Source of the DNA: Betaproteobacteria bacterium
GTDB taxonomy: Bacteria > Pseudomonadota > Gammaproteobacteria > Burkholderiales > SG8-39
Assembly (NCBI GenBank): GCA_016713125.1
Contig: JADJPT010000001.1
Location: 372,001 to 436,000, forward strand
Direction of reading: 5' to 3'
DNA length: 64,000 nt
Both the position numbers and the translations under genes were made by a program. Position 1 is the first letter of the stretch. The number at the start of each line of letters is the position of its first letter. The notes under the pieces are model-generated. The model saw only the letters and a list, made by a program, of their open reading frames with translations. It had not been told where the DNA came from and did no database searches. Below, in pieces: positions 42,208 through 51,044 of the stretch.

Positions 42208-43763
42208 CGGCCTTGTGCAGCGTGGACACGTTCTTCTTCATGGCCCAGGGGCGCAACTGGTGGTGCAGGGGCACGTAGTAGTGGTTGTCGCGCGTCATGA
42301 CCAGCGCGTCGCGCAGCATCGCGTCGCGCTTCTTCACGTCGGTCTCGGTCTTCATGGCGTCGATCAGCGCGTCGAGCCTGGGGTCCGAGACGCGGCCCAG
42401 GCTGCTGCCGTCGGCACCGGTGGTCTTGGTGCGCAGCAGCGAGGACTGCAGGCTGTACAGGCCGTCGAAGGTGGACACGCTCCCAGCCGAGCATGTAGGC
42501 GCTGTGGTCGAATTTCTGGATCTTGGCGATGAAGCTGGCCATCGGCTGGGCGGTGAGCTTGACCTTGAGCCCGATGCGGCCCCACATGCCGACCAGCGCC
42601 TGGCAGACCTCCTCGTCGTTCACGTAGCGGTTGTTCGGGCAGTCCAGTCCGAACTCGAAGCCGTTCGGGTAGCCGGCCTCGGCCAGCAGCTTCTTTGCGC
42701 CCTCGATGTTGGCCGGCGCCACCTTGTCGAGCTCGGCGGTATGCCCGTGCACGCCCGGGGCGATCATCAGCGCGGCCGGAATCGACAGGCCGCGCATGGT
42801 CACGCGCTTGATGGTCTCGCGGTCGACCGCCATGTTCAGCGCCTGGCGCACGCGCAGGTCCTTGAACGGGTTCCTGCCCTTGACGTTGGAGTAGAGCAGC
42901 TCGGGGCTGTGCTGGTCCAGGCCGATGAAGATGGTGCGCACCTCGTGGCCGTCGAGCACCTTGAGCCTGGGGTCGCTGCGCAGCCGCTGCACGTCCTGGG
43001 TCGGCAGGTCGGTGACCAGGTCGACGTCGCCGGAAAGCAGCGCCGAGACGCGCGTGGCGTCGGCCTTGATCGGCGTGTAGATCACCTCGGTGACGTTGCC
43101 CGGCAGCTTGTCCCACCAGGCCGGGTTGGCCACCATCACCACGCGCTTGTCGGGTTCCCAGGTCTTGATGATGTAGGGGCCGGTGCCGTTGGCGTTGCGC
43201 GAGGCGTAGGTTTCCTCGCGCGCCTTGTAGTCCTGGATGCTCTCGGATTTGTTCTTCGCCGACCAGGCGCGGCTCATGATGCGGAAGTCGATCAGGTTGC
43301 GGCATCATGCACCGGGTTGGGGCCGAAGAGGATCAGGTCGATGGTGCGGTCGTCGATCTTCTTCACCTCCTTCACGCCGTTCACGTAGATCTGTCATGGT
43401 GCCCTGCGGCTGCAGGATGCGGCCGTAGGAAAACAGCACGTCGTCGGCGGTGAACGGCGAGCCGTCGTGGAACTTGACGCCTTTGCGGAGGCTGAAGCGC
43501 ACCTGCGTGGGCGAGACCTGCTGCCAGGCGGTGGCCAGCGCCGGCTCGACCTTGAAGTCCTTGTCGTAGCGCACCAGGCCCTCGTAGGTGTGCTGCATGA
43601 TGCCGTTGGTGGTGGCGTGGTTCTGCGAGTGCGGGTCGAGGGTCAGGATATCGTTCTGCGCGCCCCATTTGAGCGTCGCGGCATGGGCCGGGGCGTGCAC
43701 GCCGGGCAGGACGCCCAGCGCGAGGGTCAGGATGGCGGCGGTCAGCAGGCGTGCGGATCTCAT
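42170..43763 (-). CDS. Peptide/conjugate ABC transporter substrate-binding protein, DppA type (frameshifted)
   Basis: SBP family 5 protein. The signal peptide ends at APAHAA, followed by LKWGAQNDILTLDPHSQNHATTNGIM and KFHDGSPFTADDVLFSY. Frames change near 43390, near 43300 and near 42480. The middle piece (GTGPYIIKTWEPDKRVVM, VRQALNMAVDRETI) and the end (LIDAMKTETDVKKRDAMLRDAL) are both clear. The restored length is about 530 residues, normal for DppA. It lies between the M20 hydrolase and dppC genes, so it probably delivers the substrate that the hydrolase cleaves. Confidence 0.85.
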
Positions 43764-43783
43764 CGGTGTCTCCCTCTTCGGCG

Positions 43784-44986
43784 TCACTTGATCGGCAGTG
43801 CTTCCTCGACCAGCGCGGCCAGGTAGCCGGCGCCCATCGGGATCACGTCGTCGTTGAAATCGTAGTTGGGGTTGTGCAGGAAGCAGTTCATCGGCCCGCC
43901 GCCCTGGCCCAGCCAGACGTAGGCGCCCGGCCGCGCCTGCAGCATGAAGGAGAAATCCTCGCCGCCCATGGTCGGGTCTTCGCTGGTGTGCACGTTGCCC
44001 TTGCCGAAGATCTTCTCGCCGACGCGCGCGGCGAAGGCGGCCTCGCGCTCGGTGTTGACGGTGGCCGGGTAGCCGCGCCGGTAGTCGATCTTCGCGCTGC
44101 CGCCCATCGACTCGGCGATGCCGGTGACGATCTCGCGCACGCGGCGTTCGGCCAGTTCGCGCGTCTCGGGCCGGAAGCTGCGCACGGTGCCGACCAGCTC
44201 GACGGCGTCGGGGATCACGTTGAAGGCGCCGATCTGGCTGGTGGCCATCGAACACACGCTGACCACCACCGCGTCGGTGGGGCTGACGTTGCGGCTGGCG
44301 ATGCTCTGCAGCGCGGTGATGATCTGCGCGGTGACCACCACCGGGTCGACCGTCAGGTGCGGCATGGCGCCATGGCCGCCTCGCCCGCTCACGGTGATCA
44401 CGATCTCGTCGGTGGCGGCCATCATCGGGCCGGGACGCACCGCGATCGTGCCAGGCGGCAGGCCGGGCCAGTTGTGCAGGGCGTAGATCTCGTCGGCCGG
44501 GAAGCGCTCGAACAGGCCTTCCTCGACCATCACCTTGCCGCCGCCGCCGCCTTCCTCCGCGGGCTGGAAGATCAGGTAGGCCGTGCCGTCGAAATTGCGC
44601 GTCTGCGCCAGATAGCGCGCCGCGCCCAGCAGCATGGTGGTGTGGCCGTCGTGGCCGCAGGCGTGCATGCAGCCGGCGTGCACGGACTTGTAGGGCAGCT
44701 TGCCGTTCTCGTGCATGGGCAGGCAGTCCATGTCGGCGCGCAGGCCCACGCCGCGGCCGCTGGCGGTCTTGCGCCCGGTGATCACGCCGACCACGCCGGT
44801 GGTGGCGATGCCGCGATGCACCTCGACGCCGAAGGATTCCAGCGTCCTGGCGACCAGCTCGGAGGTGCGCGCCTCCTTGAAGCCGAGTTCGGGGTGGGCG
44901 TGGATGTCGCGGCGGATGGCGGTGAGTTCGGCATGGAAGGGTCGGATGTGCTCGACCGGGGTGTCGATCTTGTGCGGCGCGTTCAT
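43784..44986 (-). CDS. M20-family amidohydrolase (hippurate hydrolase/IAA-amino-acid hydrolase-like)
   Basis: 400-residue dinuclear metal hydrolase. Its motifs are RRDIHAHPELGF near 25-36, LRADMDCLPM near 82-91, the metal-binding HACGHDGH (108-115), FQPAEEGGGG with the catalytic Glu, and GGEDFSFML near the C-terminus. Such enzymes release the amino acid from N-acyl or N-aroyl amino acids. It sits inside a peptide-type importer operon (dppB - this gene - dppA - dppC - dppD - dppF), so the imported compound is probably its substrate. Confidence 0.91.
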   Translation of the reverse strand: MNAPHKIDTPVEHIRPFHAELTAIRRDIHAHPELGFKEARTSELVARTLESFGVEVHRGIATTGVVGVITGRKTASGRGVGLRADMDCLPMHENGKLPYKSVHAGCMHACGHDGHTTMLLGAARYLAQTRNFDGTAYLIFQPAEEGGGGGKVMVEEGLFERFPADEIYALHNWPGLPPGTIAVRPGPMMAATDEIVITVSGRGGHGAMPHLTVDPVVVTAQIITALQSIASRNVSPTDAVVVSVCSMATSQIGAFNVIPDAVELVGTVRSFRPETRELAERRVREIVTGIAESMGGSAKIDYRRGYPATVNTEREAAFAARVGEKIFGKGNVHTSEDPTMGGEDFSFMLQARPGAYVWLGQGGGPMNCFLHNPNYDFNDDVIPMGAGYLAALVEEALPIK

Positions 44987-44996
44987 GCGGATCTCC

Positions 44997-45980
44997 TCAG
45001 TTTGCGGCGGCGGCGCGGTCGAAGCGCAGGCGCGGGTCCACGGCGTAGTACAGCAGGTCGACGACGAGGTTGATGACGACGAAAAACAGCGCGATCAGGC
45101 ACAGGTAGGCGGCCATCACGGGGATGTCGGCGACGGTCACCGCCTGGATGAACAGCAGGCCCATGCCCGGCCACTGGAACACCGTTTCGGTGATGATGGC
45201 GAAGGCGATGATGGCGCCCAGCTGCAGGCCGGCGATGGTGATCACCGGCACCAGCGTGTTCTTCAGCGCATGGCGGAAATGCACCGAGCGATCGGACAGG
45301 CCGCGCGCGCGCGCGAACCTGATGTAGTCGGTGCGCAGCACCTCGAGCATCTCGGAGCGCACCAGGCGCATGATCAGCGTCATCTGGAACAGGCCCAGCG
45401 TGATCGCCGGCAGGATCAGCGACTTCAGGCCGGAGGCGGTCAGCAGGCCGGTGCTCCACCAGCCCAGCGCCACGGTGTCGCCGCGGCCGAACGAGGGCAG
45501 CCAGCCGAGCAGCACGGCGAACACCAGGATCAGCAGGATGCCGATCAGGAAGGTCGGCAGCGACACGCCGATCAGCGACACGGCGAGGAACAGTTGCGCC
45601 AGCCAGGTGTTGCGCCGCAGGGCGGTGTACACGCCCATCGGGATGCCCACGGCGAGCGCCAGCAGCGCGGCGACCAGGGACAGCTCAAGCGTGGCCGGCA
45701 GGCGCTCGAGGAACAGCGTGGACACCGGTCGCACCTGGCGCAGGCTGAGGCCGAAGTCGCCCTGCAGCGCGCGCGCGACGAAATTCGCGTACTGCACCCA
45801 GAACGGCTGGTCCAGGCCGAGCAGCCGGGTCACGCGTTCGCGGTCCTCGGGCGTGGCGTCCTGGCCGAGCATGAACAGCACCGGGTCGCCGACGAAGGTG
45901 AACAGCGAGAAGGCGATCAGCCCCACCGCCAGCATGACGAGGACGGCCTGTGCGAGACGGCGGAGGACGAATGCGGCCAT
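44997..45980 (-). CDS. Peptide-type ABC transporter permease, DppB/OppB type
   Basis: 327-residue permease with the DppB N-terminal helix (FVLRRLAQAVLVMLAVGLIAF), six predicted membrane segments and an EAA loop (RTDYIRFARARGLSDRSVHFRHALKNTLVPV). It is the first gene of the minus-strand importer operon, divergent from mutY across 122 bases (45981-46102). That region has no obvious operator. It is intact, unlike most of its partners. Confidence 0.92.
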   Translation of the reverse strand: MAAFVLRRLAQAVLVMLAVGLIAFSLFTFVGDPVLFMLGQDATPEDRERVTRLLGLDQPFWVQYANFVARALQGDFGLSLRQVRPVSTLFLERLPATLELSLVAALLALAVGIPMGVYTALRRNTWLAQLFLAVSLIGVSLPTFLIGILLILVFAVLLGWLPSFGRGDTVALGWWSTGLLTASGLKSLILPAITLGLFQMTLIMRLVRSEMLEVLRTDYIRFARARGLSDRSVHFRHALKNTLVPVITIAGLQLGAIIAFAIITETVFQWPGMGLLFIQAVTVADIPVMAAYLCLIALFFVVINLVVDLLYYAVDPRLRFDRAAAAN

Positions 45981-46090
45981 GGGGACGGGATGCTCCGGAG
46001 AGGCTGCCCGGGGATCGGTTCATGGTGCCGAATTCAACCGGTGCAGTCAAACCCTCGCGGGCCTGACGCGCGCGCCGGCCTTGCCCCCCG

Positions 46091-46096
46091 TAGAAT
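46091..46096 (+). promoter_or_regulatory. Possible -10 element directly before mutY
   Basis: TAGAAT ends 6 bases before GTG 46103, with GCCGCG between and no Shine-Dalgarno. This suggests a leaderless transcript. Confidence 0.35.
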
Positions 46097-46102
46097 GCCG
46101 CG

Positions 46103-47158
46103 GTGCCCGATTCCCGTCCCGCAGATCCGGATTTCGCCCGCCAGCTGCTGGTCTGGCAGAAGCAGCACGGCCGCCACGATCTGCCCTGGCAGGGCACGCG
46201 TGACCCGTACCGCATCTGGGTCTCGGAGATCATGCTGCAGCAGACTCAGGTCACTGCGGTGATCCCCTACTACCAGCGCTTCATGGCGCGCTTTCCCGAT
46301 GTGCGCGCACTGGCGGCGGCGGGCGAGGACGAGGTGCTGCGCCACTGGAGCGGTCTGGGCTACTACGCCCGCGCGCGCAACCTGCATCGCGCCGCGCGCA
46401 TCGTCGCCGAGGCCGGCGGCGGGCGCTTTCCGCGCAGCGCGCAGGGGCTGGCCGAGCTGCCCGGCATCGGACGCTCGACCGCCGCGGCGATCGCCGCCTT
46501 CGCCTGGGGCGAACGTGTCGCGATCCTCGACGGCAACGTCAAGCGCGTGCTGGCGCGACGCTTCGGCGTCGAAGGGTTCCCCGGCGCCGGCCCGGTGGAG
46601 GCCGGGCTGTGGGCGCTGGCCGAAAGCCTGCTGCCGGAACGCGGCGTCGAGGCCTACACGCAGGGGCTGATGGACCTCGGTGCCACGCTGTGCACGCGCG
46701 GCAAGCCCGATTGCGGGCGCTGCCCGCTGCGCGAGGACTGTGTGGCGCTGAACACCGGTCGCGTCGCAGAGCTGCCCGCAGCGCGGCCGAAGAAGGCCTA
46801 TCCGACGCGCGAGGCGACCTGGCTGGTGCTGCTGCACGCCGGCGAGGTGCTGCTCGAGCGCCGGCCGCCGACCGGATTGTGGGGCGGACTGTGGGTGTTT
46901 CCCGAGCCGGCCGGCGCCGACATCGCCGCCTGTGCCGAACGACTGGGCTGCGAGCTGGGCGCGCAGCGCGAGCTGGCGCGTTTCGCGCACGGCTTCACGC
47001 ATTTCCGCCTCGATGTGCGACCGGTGCTGTGCGAGGTGCGCAGCCGCGCGGCGCGCGCCGAAGCCGGCGGTGGGCGCATCTGGATGCCGCTCGCGCAGGC
47101 CGCCGAGGCGGCCCTGCCGACCCCGGTCAAGGCCCTGCTGCTGGCCCTGAAAGTCTGA
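46103..47158 (+). CDS. mutY: Adenine DNA glycosylase MutY
   Basis: Removes adenine mispaired with 8-oxoguanine. The helix-hairpin-helix ELPGIGRSTAAAIAAF is followed by the catalytic Asp in AILDGNVKRVLAR. The catalytic Glu lies in EIMLQQTQV. The 4Fe-4S cluster cysteines are in CTRGKPDCGRCPLREDC. A Nudix-like C-terminal domain recognises 8-oxoG. At 351 residues it is full length. It converges with the LON-domain gene. Confidence 0.96.
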   Translation: MPDSRPADPDFARQLLVWQKQHGRHDLPWQGTRDPYRIWVSEIMLQQTQVTAVIPYYQRFMARFPDVRALAAAGEDEVLRHWSGLGYYARARNLHRAARIVAEAGGGRFPRSAQGLAELPGIGRSTAAAIAAFAWGERVAILDGNVKRVLARRFGVEGFPGAGPVEAGLWALAESLLPERGVEAYTQGLMDLGATLCTRGKPDCGRCPLREDCVALNTGRVAELPAARPKKAYPTREATWLVLLHAGEVLLERRPPTGLWGGLWVFPEPAGADIAACAERLGCELGAQRELARFAHGFTHFRLDVRPVLCEVRSRAARAEAGGGRIWMPLAQAAEAALPTPVKALLLALKV

Positions 47159-47206
47159 CTTTCATTTTGCGAGATCCGCTCCTGGAGCGGCGTTCCGGTC
47201 AATTCG

Positions 47207-47224
47207 TGTATCGGTAAAGATACA
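47207..47224. repeat. TGTATC-N6-GATACA palindrome, copy 2
   Basis: Perfect 6+6 inverted repeat TGTATC GGTAAA GATACA in the 99-base gap between convergent mutY and the LON-domain gene. The spacer ends in AAA as in copy 1 (22272-22289), and flanking bases (TTC before, CCG after) also match. Confidence 0.5.
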
Positions 47225-47257
47225 CTGCCGAGCCAGGCTGGAGGCTGCGTGCGGGTC

Positions 47258-47869
47258 TCAGGCGCCCGTGAGCCTGTGCTGGACGAGGAATTTGTGCAGG
47301 ATCTCGATGCGTTGCACGGCGTCGTCCAGTTCGAGCAGCTTCTGCTTGGCGGCAGTGGGCACCGGCAGGATCTCGGTCAGGCGCGCGCCCACCCAGGCGC
47401 TGGACTCGAAGCGCAGCGGTGCGGCGACCAGGCTTTCGCCGTGCTCGTCGAGCACCGCGCGCAGCAGGCGCGCGCACGCGAGGTAGGCCGGGGGCAGCGC
47501 GGCGTCGGTCTCCGTCGCCAGCAGTTCGACGCGCGCGCGTGTCAGCCCAGCCGCGGTGACGTGCGAGGCGAGGATGCGAAAGCGCGCGCCGCCGCGCGCC
47601 TTGACCTGCAGCATGCCGAGTTGCTGCATGTCCCAGTCGACGATTCGCGCCAGGCAGCCCACGGCTTCGGGGATCGCGGGCGCGCCGACTTCGCTGCCGC
47701 TGCGGATCAGGCAGATGCCGAACGGGCGCTCCTGCTTCAGGCAGTCCTTGGCCATGTCCATGTAGCGCTGCTCGAAGATGCGCAGCGGCAGCAGGCCATC
47801 GGGAAACAGTACGGTGGCGAGCGGGAAGATCGCCAGGTCTTCGATGATTCCGGCGTCCGCCCCGCTCAT
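47258..47869 (-). CDS. LON N-terminal-domain (substrate-binding) protein
   Basis: 203-residue protein with only the LON substrate-binding domain (LAIFPLATVLFPDGLLPLRIFEQRYMDM) and no ATPase or peptidase part. Family members are widespread in betaproteobacteria next to rapZ or mutY, with no established function. Its start overlaps the rapZ stop by 4 bases. Confidence 0.86.
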   Translation of the reverse strand: MSGADAGIIEDLAIFPLATVLFPDGLLPLRIFEQRYMDMAKDCLKQERPFGICLIRSGSEVGAPAIPEAVGCLARIVDWDMQQLGMLQVKARGGARFRILASHVTAAGLTRARVELLATETDAALPPAYLACARLLRAVLDEHGESLVAAPLRFESSAWVGARLTEILPVPTAAKQKLLELDDAVQRIEILHKFLVQHRLTGA

Positions 47870-48729
47870 GCGCCGTGCGTCGCGGCGAGGTCTTCGCCGG
47901 ACAGCCCGCGATGCCGCACCAGTACGGTCCAGCGCGGGCCGAAGTGCGCAGCCAGTCGCTCGACCAGGTACACCGAGCGGTGCCGGCCCCCGGTGCAGCC
48001 CACGGCCACGGTCACGTGGTTGCGGTTGTCGCGCACCATGTCGGGCAGCCAGCGCTCTAGGAAGCCGCTGACGTCCTCGAACAGCCGCTGCACCGCGTCC
48101 TGGCGCTGCAGGTACTCGGCGACCGGCGCATCGCGTCCGGTCAGGGGTCGCAGCACGGGGTCGTAGTGCGGGTTGGGCAGCATGCGCGCATCGATGACCC
48201 AGTCGGCGTCGATCGGGATGCCGGCCTTGAAGCCGAAGGACTCGAACAGCAGCAGCACCGAGCCGGTGTCCACGCCGAGCAGGTCCTTCAGCCAGTTGCG
48301 CAGCGCCTGCGGCAGCAGTTCGCTGGTGTCGATGCGGTGGCCGAGATTCGAGACATGCTCGAGCATCTCGCGCTCGCGCGCGATCGCCTCGGCGATGGTC
48401 AGGCCCAGCGCCGACAGCGGGTGCCGGCGCCGCGTCTCCGAGAAGCGCCGCAGCAGCGCCTCACGGCTGGCCTCGAGGAACAGCAGCCTGCATTCGATGC
48501 CCGTCGACTTGAGCTGCGCCAGCGCCTCGGGCAGCGCGGCCAGCGCCGCGCTGCGCGCGTCGATGCTGACTGCGACGCGTGCGTGGCCCGCCTCCGAAAG
48601 GTAGCGCACCACCTCGGTGAGCAGGGTGGCGGGCAGGTTGTCGACGCAGTAGTAGCCCGCGTCTTCGAGCACGCCGAGCGCGATGCTCTTGCCCGAGCCG
48701 GACAGCCCGCTGACCAGGACCAGTTGCAT
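47866..48729 (-). CDS. rapZ: RNase adapter protein RapZ
   Basis: 287-residue P-loop protein; GLSGSGKSIAL is near residue 8-18. The C-terminal domain contains VAVGCTGGRHRSVYLVERLA, which in E. coli binds RNA (GlmZ) and RNase E to control GlmS levels. The neighbouring hprK and ptsN genes are its usual companions, consistent with PTS-linked regulation. No glmY/glmZ-like RNA is evident here. Confidence 0.95.
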   Translation of the reverse strand: MQLVLVSGLSGSGKSIALGVLEDAGYYCVDNLPATLLTEVVRYLSEAGHARVAVSIDARSAALAALPEALAQLKSTGIECRLLFLEASREALLRRFSETRRRHPLSALGLTIAEAIAREREMLEHVSNLGHRIDTSELLPQALRNWLKDLLGVDTGSVLLLFESFGFKAGIPIDADWVIDARMLPNPHYDPVLRPLTGRDAPVAEYLQRQDAVQRLFEDVSGFLERWLPDMVRDNRNHVTVAVGCTGGRHRSVYLVERLAAHFGPRWTVLVRHRGLSGEDLAATHGA

Positions 48730-48747
48730 CGCGATCGGCCGCAGGGC

Positions 48748-49047
48748 TCAGCCCTTGAGGCACTCGCTCATGAACTTCTTGCGCTCGTCGCCCTTGAGCT
48801 TCTTCTCGCCGGCATCCTTGTTGCAGGTCGTCATCTTGTTCTGCTGCGAGGCCTTCTTGGTCTTCAGGCACTCGCTCATGAACTTCTTGCGCTCGTCGCC
48901 CTTGAGGTTCTTCTCGCCGGCGTCCTTGTTGCAGGTCGCCATCCTGCTCTGCTGCTCGGTGGGCTTCTTGTCGTCGGCGGCGCGGACGGTGGCGGCGGAC
49001 AGTGCGAACGCGGCCAGTGCGGCGAAAGCCAGGATCTGCTTGGTCAT
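48748..49047 (-). CDS. PsiF-repeat periplasmic protein
   Basis: 99-residue protein. The signal peptide is residues 1-23 (cleaved near VRAAD). Two nearly identical 27-residue PsiF repeats follow at 36-62 and 72-98 (MATCNKDAGEKNLKGDERKK and MTTCNKDAGEKKLKGDERKK), each with two cysteines. PsiF in E. coli is phosphate-starvation inducible; the role is unknown. It is inserted between rapZ and hprK. A GAGGAG ribosome-binding site precedes the ATG. Confidence 0.88.
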   Translation of the reverse strand: MTKQILAFAALAAFALSAATVRAADDKKPTEQQSRMATCNKDAGEKNLKGDERKKFMSECLKTKKASQQNKMTTCNKDAGEKKLKGDERKKFMSECLKG

Positions 49048-49153
49048 GGTGCTGCTCCTCTCGGATGGGTTGGCGGGCCGGCGCCTTGTCCGGCACCGGA
49101 AGGATGATAACGCCGGCGTCTGCGCGGCCGTTGACCGGCGCACGCCGCGGACC

Positions 49154-50086
49154 TCAGTCTTCGTCTTTTTCGATGGCGGCGCGTTGGCGGGCGAGGAACT
49201 CCGCGGTGCTGTCGATGCCGCGCAACTGCAGGATGTGGTTGCGCACGGCCGCCTCGAGCAGCACCGCCAGGTTGCGCCCGGCGGCGACCGGGATCACCAC
49301 CTTGCGCACCGTCAGGCCGAGGATGTCCTCGGACTGGTCGGCCAGCGGCAGTCGTTCTACGTCGATGCCGCCGGCTGCCGGTTTGGCCAGGTGCACGATC
49401 AGCTTGAGGCGCATCTTGGGCCGCACCGCGGTCTCGCCGAAGATGGTGCGCACGTTCAGCAGGCCCAGGCCGCGCACCTCGATGAAATCCTTGAGCATCG
49501 GCGGGCAGCGCCCCTCGAGCGTCTTGATCGCGATGCGCGAAATCTCCACCACGTCGTCGGCGACCAGGCCGTGGCCGCGGCTGATGAGCTCCAGTCCGAG
49601 TTCGCTCTTGCCCACGCCGGACTCGCCGGTGATCAGCACGCCCAGGCCGAGCACGTCCATCAGCACGCCATGCCGCGTGGTCGAGTCGGCAAGGGCCTTG
49701 GCCAGATAGCGCGACAGGGCCTCGATCACGCGCGGCGCGGCGAGCGGTGTGGCGAACAGCGGCGTGTGGCCGGCGTGCGCGGCCGCCAGCACCTCGGCCG
49801 GCGCGGCGACGCCGTCGGCGACGATCACCACGGCGGGCGGACCGGCGAACAGCTTGGCGACGAAATCGGTGCGCGCCTCCGGCGCGAAGGCCGAGAACAT
49901 CGAGGCCTTGTAGGCGCCTAGCACCTGGATGCTGTTCGGATGCGTGAGGTTGAGGTGGCCGATCAGTGCCGCGGAGGCCGCGGCCTCGCGCTTTACCGCC
50001 GCGCTGCCGTCCTGGCCCGCGATCCAGGCCAGTTGCAGCGCCGCGCGGTTGTCGTCATGCAGCCGCGTGACGTTGACCTGCAGCAT
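49154..50086 (-). CDS. hprK: HPr kinase/phosphorylase
   Basis: 310-residue bifunctional enzyme acting on HPr Ser46. The P-loop GESGVGKSELGLELISRG is near residues 150-167. The HprK signature VRGLGLLNVRTIFGE follows. The start ATG 50086 precedes LQVNVTRLHDD; a longer frame exists upstream but overlaps ptsN further. It overlaps ptsN by 32 bases. The cluster hprK-ptsN-hpf-rpoN links PTS-Ntr phosphorylation with sigma-54. Confidence 0.95.
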   Translation of the reverse strand: MLQVNVTRLHDDNRAALQLAWIAGQDGSAAVKREAAASAALIGHLNLTHPNSIQVLGAYKASMFSAFAPEARTDFVAKLFAGPPAVVIVADGVAAPAEVLAAAHAGHTPLFATPLAAPRVIEALSRYLAKALADSTTRHGVLMDVLGLGVLITGESGVGKSELGLELISRGHGLVADDVVEISRIAIKTLEGRCPPMLKDFIEVRGLGLLNVRTIFGETAVRPKMRLKLIVHLAKPAAGGIDVERLPLADQSEDILGLTVRKVVIPVAAGRNLAVLLEAAVRNHILQLRGIDSTAEFLARQRAAIEKDED

Positions 50087-50540
50087 CCGGTTGCCATGAG
50101 GAAATGAGCTGGTGCAGGGCCGCGGCATCGGCGGCGGCGGTCATCGCCTCGCGCAGCGGACGGTCGCTGAACATCTGCGCAAGTTCGGAAAGGATCTGCA
50201 GGTGCTTCTCGGTCGCCTGCTCGGGCACCAGCAGCGCGAACACCAGGCAGACCGGCTTGCCGTCCGGAGCGTCGAAGGCGACCGGTTCGGACAGGCGTAT
50301 GAAGGCGCCCAGCGCGTCCTTCAGGCCCTTGATGCGGCCGTGCGGGATCGCCACGCCCTGACCCAATCCTGTGGAGCCCAGGCGCTCGCGCGCGAACAGG
50401 CTCTCGAACACCAGGCTGCGGGCGATGCCGTGGTTGTTCTCGAACAGCAGGCCAACCTGCTCGAACAGGCGCTTCTTGCTCGAGACGGGCAGGTCGACGG
50501 CGACGTTGGCGGGGGGGAGGAGTTTGGCGACGAGGTTCAT
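50055..50540 (-). CDS. ptsN: Nitrogen-PTS EIIA component PtsN
   Basis: 161-residue EIIA-Ntr regulator. The phosphorylated His is in GVAIPHGRIKG, and LLVPEQATEKHLQILSELA is the family C-terminal helix. It has a regulatory, not sugar-transport, role (potassium and nitrogen control). It is separated from hpf by 137 bases that contain a TATAAT on the minus strand (50592-50597), a possible promoter for ptsN-hprK. Confidence 0.95.
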   Translation of the reverse strand: MNLVAKLLPPANVAVDLPVSSKKRLFEQVGLLFENNHGIARSLVFESLFARERLGSTGLGQGVAIPHGRIKGLKDALGAFIRLSEPVAFDAPDGKPVCLVFALLVPEQATEKHLQILSELAQMFSDRPLREAMTAAADAAALHQLISSWQPDAAGQRHAAA

Positions 50541-50677
50541 GCGGACGTGTCCGGCGGCCGCTTTTCCCTACCGGGGGCAAAACGGCGGCGGATTATACCC
50601 CAGGCTTTGTCGCGCTGCGGCAAAGCCCGGGACGGGCGGGCAACGGGCCGGGAGGGGGGCTGCGTTTCCGCGTCGAA

Positions 50678-51010
50678 TTACTCCGGGGCTTCTTCGACGT
50701 TGCGATGCTTGAGGGTGTCGTGCGAGCGGGCCGCGGATTTGTCCTTGTGCTTGAGCACCTGGCGATCCAGCTTGTCGACCAGCAGGTCGATGGCCGCGTA
50801 CAGGTCGCCGTCCACGCATTCGGCGTGGATGTCGCGGCCGCGCACGTGCAGCGTCACCTCGGCCTTCTGCTTGAGCTTTTCCACCGAGAGGATGACATGG
50901 GCGTCGATCACGTGGTCGAAGTGACGTTTGACGCGCTCGAGCTTGCTGCTCACGTAACTGCGAATCGCCGGGGTGACTTCGAGGTGATGGCCGCTGACGT
51001 TCAGGTTCAT
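50678..51010 (-). CDS. hpf: Ribosome hibernation promoting factor (HPF/YfiA, short type)
   Basis: 110-residue S30AE-domain protein starting MNLNVSGHHLEVTPAIRSYV, with FDHVIDAHVILSVEKLKQKAEVTLHVRG. It binds the 30S decoding centre and promotes 100S dimers in stationary phase. Short form only: the C-terminal extension of long HPF is absent. It follows rpoN by 34 bases. Confidence 0.94.
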   Translation of the reverse strand: MNLNVSGHHLEVTPAIRSYVSSKLERVKRHFDHVIDAHVILSVEKLKQKAEVTLHVRGRDIHAECVDGDLYAAIDLLVDKLDRQVLKHKDKSAARSHDTLKHRNVEEAPE

Positions 51011-51044
51011 GGCTCCTCCGTGGTGGGCGATGCTGGTTGGACGA

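Noticed and set aside
44700..46262. 520-codon plus-strand frame opposite dppB and the M20 gene
   Set aside because: It is antisense to two intact genes with full motif sets and rich in Gln/His/Arg.
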